From assembly GCA_007117145.1 (NCBI GenBank), contig SKHC01000030.1, forward strand, positions 1 to 7,695: 7,695 nt of DNA, in the 5' to 3' direction. The notes beneath the pieces were generated by a model, which saw only the letters and a list, made by a program, of their open reading frames with translations, searched no databases and was not told the origin of the DNA. The DNA is from Candidatus Woesearchaeota archaeon. Lineage in GTDB: Archaea; Nanobdellota; Nanobdellia; Woesearchaeales; 21-14-0-10-32-9. Positions 5,127-7,695 of this stretch are shown here, in pieces; position 1 is the first letter of the stretch, and each line of letters starts with the position of its first letter. Position numbers and translations under genes: made by a program.

Positions 5127-6187
5127 ATCACAAAATTAAGTTACAAGCAGATGATGGACTAGACTATTTTGTAGTCCAAGAATTAAAACAAAGATTTAAC
5201 TTAACTGCTAAACCAGACAACGTAGTAGAAACCACGTTAGATAAAGCATACGAGTTAATGTATTACATGCAAACAATAAAAGGATGCATCTTACTTCTAC
5301 ACAAACAAAAATTCACTGACTTAGAAGAAATTAAATTGCCAAGCAAAGAAATAATTGAGATAGTTCAAAACCAAACATGTAAGATCGAAGTTGAAAGACA
5401 AGGTGAGCATAATTTTAACTCAACAACAGCAGAAAAAATCTTAGGAGTTAAACTACAACAGCAAGCAAAAACTAATTACGACTTCAAAAACCCGGAAGTC
5501 ACAATCAAAGTTATAATAAAACAAGACACATGCTTTATTGGAATAGATCTTGCAGGAAGAGACTTAAGCAAAAGACAATACAAACTATTCAACCACCCAG
5601 TAAACATAAAATCAACAATAGCATTTTCAGCACTAATACTTGCAGGACTAGATAAAACTGTGCTAGATCCATACAGCCTAAGTGGAACAATACCAATAGA
5701 GTCAGCGATTTACAAATCAAAAACCCCTGTAAACTACTACGATGACAATTTTAACATAAACAGAATACAAAAATTTAACGTAGAAAAAATAAAACCCAAG
5801 ATAGAAAGAAAGCCAAAGAAAACATACAGCACAGATGACAACTTCAAAAACCTAAGCGCACAAAAGAAAAACGCAAAAGTTGCAGGCGTAGATAAATTCA
5901 TAGAATTCTCAAGATACAAATTAGAAGACTTAGACTTAAAATTCCACGAAGAAAAACCAGATGTAATAGTTACAATGCCCTTAGAGCAAAGCAAAAGAAT
6001 AAGCCAAAAAGCAAGCGAGAGCTACCAAAAAGAATTATTCAAAATCGCAGATGAAATACTAAACGAAAAAATATTAGTCTTAATCACAAAAAAGAAATTA
6101 ACCCCGTACCTAGGCTATAAGGTAACAGAAGAATTTGAAGTAAAGCAAGGAAAACAAACAATGTACATTGTGAGGTGCCAAAAATGA
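5123..6187 (+). CDS. THUMP-domain RNA methyltransferase homologue, probably catalytically dead
   Basis: Relative of the TrmN/Trm14 and RlmL group, which use THUMP to bind RNA and a Rossmann domain to methylate guanine N2. The 354-residue product has a THUMP-like N-terminal region (about 45-150), the usual linker (FIGIDLAGRDLSKRQYKL, 138-155), then the Rossmann domain. Motif I, normally DPxCGSGT, is DPYSLSGT at 182-189, so the fold is kept but the glycine loop is altered. QKKNAKVAGV at 247-256 matches the family's motif II-III region. Motif IV, normally Asn/Asp-Pro-Pro-Tyr/Phe, reads TMPLEQ at 284-289 after DVIV, so the catalytic Asn and second Pro are missing. A Lys-rich segment (222-233) adds to likely RNA binding. 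I infer an RNA-binding scaffold or regulator. ATGA overlaps join it to both neighbours. Confidence 0.88.
   Translation: MNHKIKLQADDGLDYFVVQELKQRFNLTAKPDNVVETTLDKAYELMYYMQTIKGCILLLHKQKFTDLEEIKLPSKEIIEIVQNQTCKIEVERQGEHNFNSTTAEKILGVKLQQQAKTNYDFKNPEVTIKVIIKQDTCFIGIDLAGRDLSKRQYKLFNHPVNIKSTIAFSALILAGLDKTVLDPYSLSGTIPIESAIYKSKTPVNYYDDNFNINRIQKFNVEKIKPKIERKPKKTYSTDDNFKNLSAQKKNAKVAGVDKFIEFSRYKLEDLDLKFHEEKPDVIVTMPLEQSKRISQKASESYQKELFKIADEILNEKILVLITKKKLTPYLGYKVTEEFEVKQGKQTMYIVRCQK
6172..6177 (+). promoter_or_regulatory. Shine-Dalgarno sequence deciding the MBF1 start
   Basis: GAGGTG lies six bases before the ATG at 6184, ideal spacing, and sits inside the last codons of the upstream gene. It also contains the alternative GTG at 6175, which argues against that start. 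It is the strongest ribosome binding site in the operon. Confidence 0.75.
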
Positions 6188-6627
6188 ATTGTGAACTATG
6201 TGGAAGACCAGCCAATTTAGAAAGATTCGAAATAGAAGGAACAATCATGAATGTTTGTTCAAACTGTCAAAGCCATGGAAAAACAAAAGCTCAAGTAGAA
6301 AGAGTGGAACGACATAAACCAATCTTAAGAGAAGAATCAAGACAAACAATAGTTGAAAACTATTCAAAACTAGTAAAAACTGCAAGGGAACAAAAAGGCT
6401 TAAAACCAAAAGAATTAGCCAAGCAAATCGCAGAAAAAGAAAGCATTCTAAGCCAAATAGAATCAGCCAAGTTCAAACCTTCACTAAAACTTGCAAGTAA
6501 ACTAGAAAGAGCGCTAAACATCAAACTTGTTGAAATAGTAAACACAGAAGTAGAACTTGAAAAAAAAGACTCAAAACCACTAACTATTGGGGATATGATT
6601 ACAATTAAGAAACGAACTCGTAAATAA
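6184..6627 (+). CDS. mbf1: Archaeal multiprotein bridging factor 1 (aMBF1), zinc ribbon plus HTH
   Basis: Archaeal MBF1 homologue. In eukaryotes MBF1 bridges activators and TBP and also guards reading frame on collided ribosomes; archaeal forms are known to bind ribosomes. The 147-residue product starts with a zinc ribbon formed by Cys3, Cys6, Cys25 and Cys28 (CELC...CSNC), then a basic linker, then a Cro/cI-type helix-turn-helix (about 60-117, with LVKTAREQKGLKPKELAKQI and LSQIESAKFKPS). A short basic tail ends IKKRTRK. Domain order and length fit the archaeal family. The ATG at 6184 overlaps the upstream TGA (ATGA) and is preferred over GTG 6175, because the zinc ribbon begins right at MNCELC and a strong Shine-Dalgarno sequence precedes it. 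It is the last gene of the operon, and its 3' end overlaps the convergent membrane gene by 23 bases. Confidence 0.93.
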   Translation: MNCELCGRPANLERFEIEGTIMNVCSNCQSHGKTKAQVERVERHKPILREESRQTIVENYSKLVKTAREQKGLKPKELAKQIAEKESILSQIESAKFKPSLKLASKLERALNIKLVEIVNTEVELEKKDSKPLTIGDMITIKKRTRK

Positions 6628-7695
6628 CAACCTCTCCATCATCATACAAAGTTAGGAAAGATTCAGAGTTTTCAGCTACAAATAAAAGGCCATCTTGCCT
6701 TGAAGTCCAAACCTTGCCAGTAAACATATCTTTAGTAACCAACAAGTAAGATAAGTTTTCTTCTCTAAACAACCTTGACACTTCACTAGCTCTAAAAGAA
6801 TAGAAAACCTCATCCAAAAATTCGAGTTTATGAGGGTACGAATTATACTTATAACTATTCTCATTAATGAAACTTGGCATGCCTGCGTAGTACTCAATTA
6901 AGTAGCCGTTATCTTCCAAACTAAGCACTTTTCCTGCAGGGTAAGATTCTAACTCCTTTAAAGCATCGATTTTTGCTAAGTCCACATTAGAAGAAGTCAC
7001 AACGAAACTAATAAACACGAACAAGTACAAACAAATAATTAAAAGATTCGTATAAAACTTGAGTTCTTTAATACTAAAATCTGTTGTTAACAAATAAATA
7101 TAGTACTTCGCTGCTAAAACGCTAAACATCAAAACGGAAAAGAAAACGAGTTCTTGATACAAAACAGATAATATGAATGAAGAGCCAAGAATTAACGCTA
7201 GGTAAACATTAATTTTTTTCCTCTCATAAAACATTGCAAAACTTAAAAGACCAAAACACAAAGTCACAAAACTAATACTATTCAAAAAACCAAGCTCGAC
7301 AAATATTTTGTACACATCCAAACTCTTAATTGAAAACTCAAAAAATACACCTAAACCATGAACTAAAATCAATGGGAGCAATAATAACTCAAAAATTTTT
7401 CTTTTAAACAAAACGCCAAAAACAAAGAATCCAAGAATTGCTAACGTGAATAAAACAGGACTAAATAGACTAATAAGACTTAATGCTAAAAGATAAAAAT
7501 AACTATTTTTAACATAAAACAGTAAAGCCAAAATCAAGAAAAGATATGCTACTCCTTGTGGTAACATGTTAGTATATGTGTAAATCCAGGCAGGACTTAT
7601 CACAACAAGTAAAAGACTGATAAAGATGTGTTTATCACTTAAGTTAAAGCTTTCCAAAAGTAAACCAAACAAGTATAAAACAACAATTCCAAGAG
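6605..7695 (-). CDS. Polytopic membrane protein, GT-C glycosyltransferase-like, partial (5' end outside window)
   Basis: The frame is open from the window edge to a TAA at 6605-6607, giving 362 residues. A TTG at 7672 could be read as a start, but the frame continues upstream with hydrophobic codons (LGIVVLYL), so the true start is outside. About eight or nine hydrophobic helices fill the first 235 residues, with SPAWIYTYTNMLPQGVAYLF between two of them. The last 130 or so residues are soluble, with AGKVLSLEDNGYLIEYYAG and a stretch with LSYLLVTKDMF, ending in DDGEVVIYEF. This layout resembles archaeal GT-C and oligosaccharyltransferase-like membrane proteins, which use lipid-linked sugars, but the N-terminal catalytic acidic loop is not in view, so the activity is a guess. 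A PTPS-related or other polytopic family is possible. Confidence 0.8.
   Translation of the reverse strand, partial: LGIVVLYLFGLLLESFNLSDKHIFISLLLVVISPAWIYTYTNMLPQGVAYLFLILALLFYVKNSYFYLLALSLISLFSPVLFTLAILGFFVFGVLFKRKIFELLLLPLILVHGLGVFFEFSIKSLDVYKIFVELGFLNSISFVTLCFGLLSFAMFYERKKINVYLALILGSSFILSVLYQELVFFSVLMFSVLAAKYYIYLLTTDFSIKELKFYTNLLIICLYLFVFISFVVTSSNVDLAKIDALKELESYPAGKVLSLEDNGYLIEYYAGMPSFINENSYKYNSYPHKLEFLDEVFYSFRASEVSRLFREENLSYLLVTKDMFTGKVWTSRQDGLLFVAENSESFLTLYDDGEVVIYEFVS

Noticed and set aside
6175..6183. GTG start adding three residues to MBF1
   Set aside because: The GTG is part of the GAGGTG Shine-Dalgarno sequence. The ATG at 6184 has ideal spacing and begins directly at the zinc ribbon.
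6676..6897. Minus-strand 73-codon frame inside the membrane protein gene
   Set aside because: It is a second frame of the same strand within the soluble C-terminal domain of the longer gene, with no start signal or recognisable product.
7670..7672. TTG as the start of the right-hand membrane protein
   Set aside because: The frame stays open to the window edge with hydrophobic residues, and the TTG falls within a membrane helix, so the real start is outside the window.

Overview
The window looks like an AT-rich archaeal chromosome segment, most plausibly from a reduced-genome DPANN-type lineage (Woesearchaeota or Pacearchaeota-like). The archaeal assignment rests on Sec61-beta, an archaeal NAC with a UBA tail, an archaeal MBF1, an RNase P RNA, and TATA boxes about 30 bases upstream of start codons with no leader. 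The DPANN placement is inference from short genes, tight overlaps and divergent sequences.

Left arm (1-2071, minus strand): an ABC export pair. The ATPase (1094-2071) is followed through an ATGA overlap by a permease whose 3' end lies outside the window. The permease has one N-terminal membrane helix and then a long serine-rich, coiled-coil-like outer domain. A short divergent promoter region (2072-2169) separates this pair from the plus-strand genes.

Centre (2170-3450, plus strand): RNase P RNA with a recognisable P1, P4 (with bulged U) and T-tract terminator. It is followed by a small membrane-anchored four-cysteine protein, Sec61-beta (secG) and NAC. The last two belong to the path of a nascent protein from ribosome to translocon, and the cysteine protein may be a client or partner of that path.

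Right-centre (3490-6627, plus strand): five genes with every junction overlapping by 4 to 17 bases, driven by one visible TATA box. They are two tandem divergent paralogues with a HEPN-like layout, a MinD-type ATPase whose switch-region Asp-x-Asp is replaced by Glu-Gly-Asn, a THUMP plus Rossmann RNA-methyltransferase homologue that has lost its catalytic Asn-Pro-Pro-Tyr motif, and MBF1. This is the most unusual part of the window: a probable co-translated set built from degenerate or divergent members of enzyme families, with RNA- or ribosome-linked partners.

Right arm (6605-7695, minus strand): the C-terminal part of a polytopic GT-C-like membrane protein. It converges on MBF1, and the two coding 3' ends overlap by 23 bases. 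No tRNA, insertion sequence or CRISPR array was seen, and no gene-free stretch longer than 300 bases exists apart from the RNase P RNA gene.
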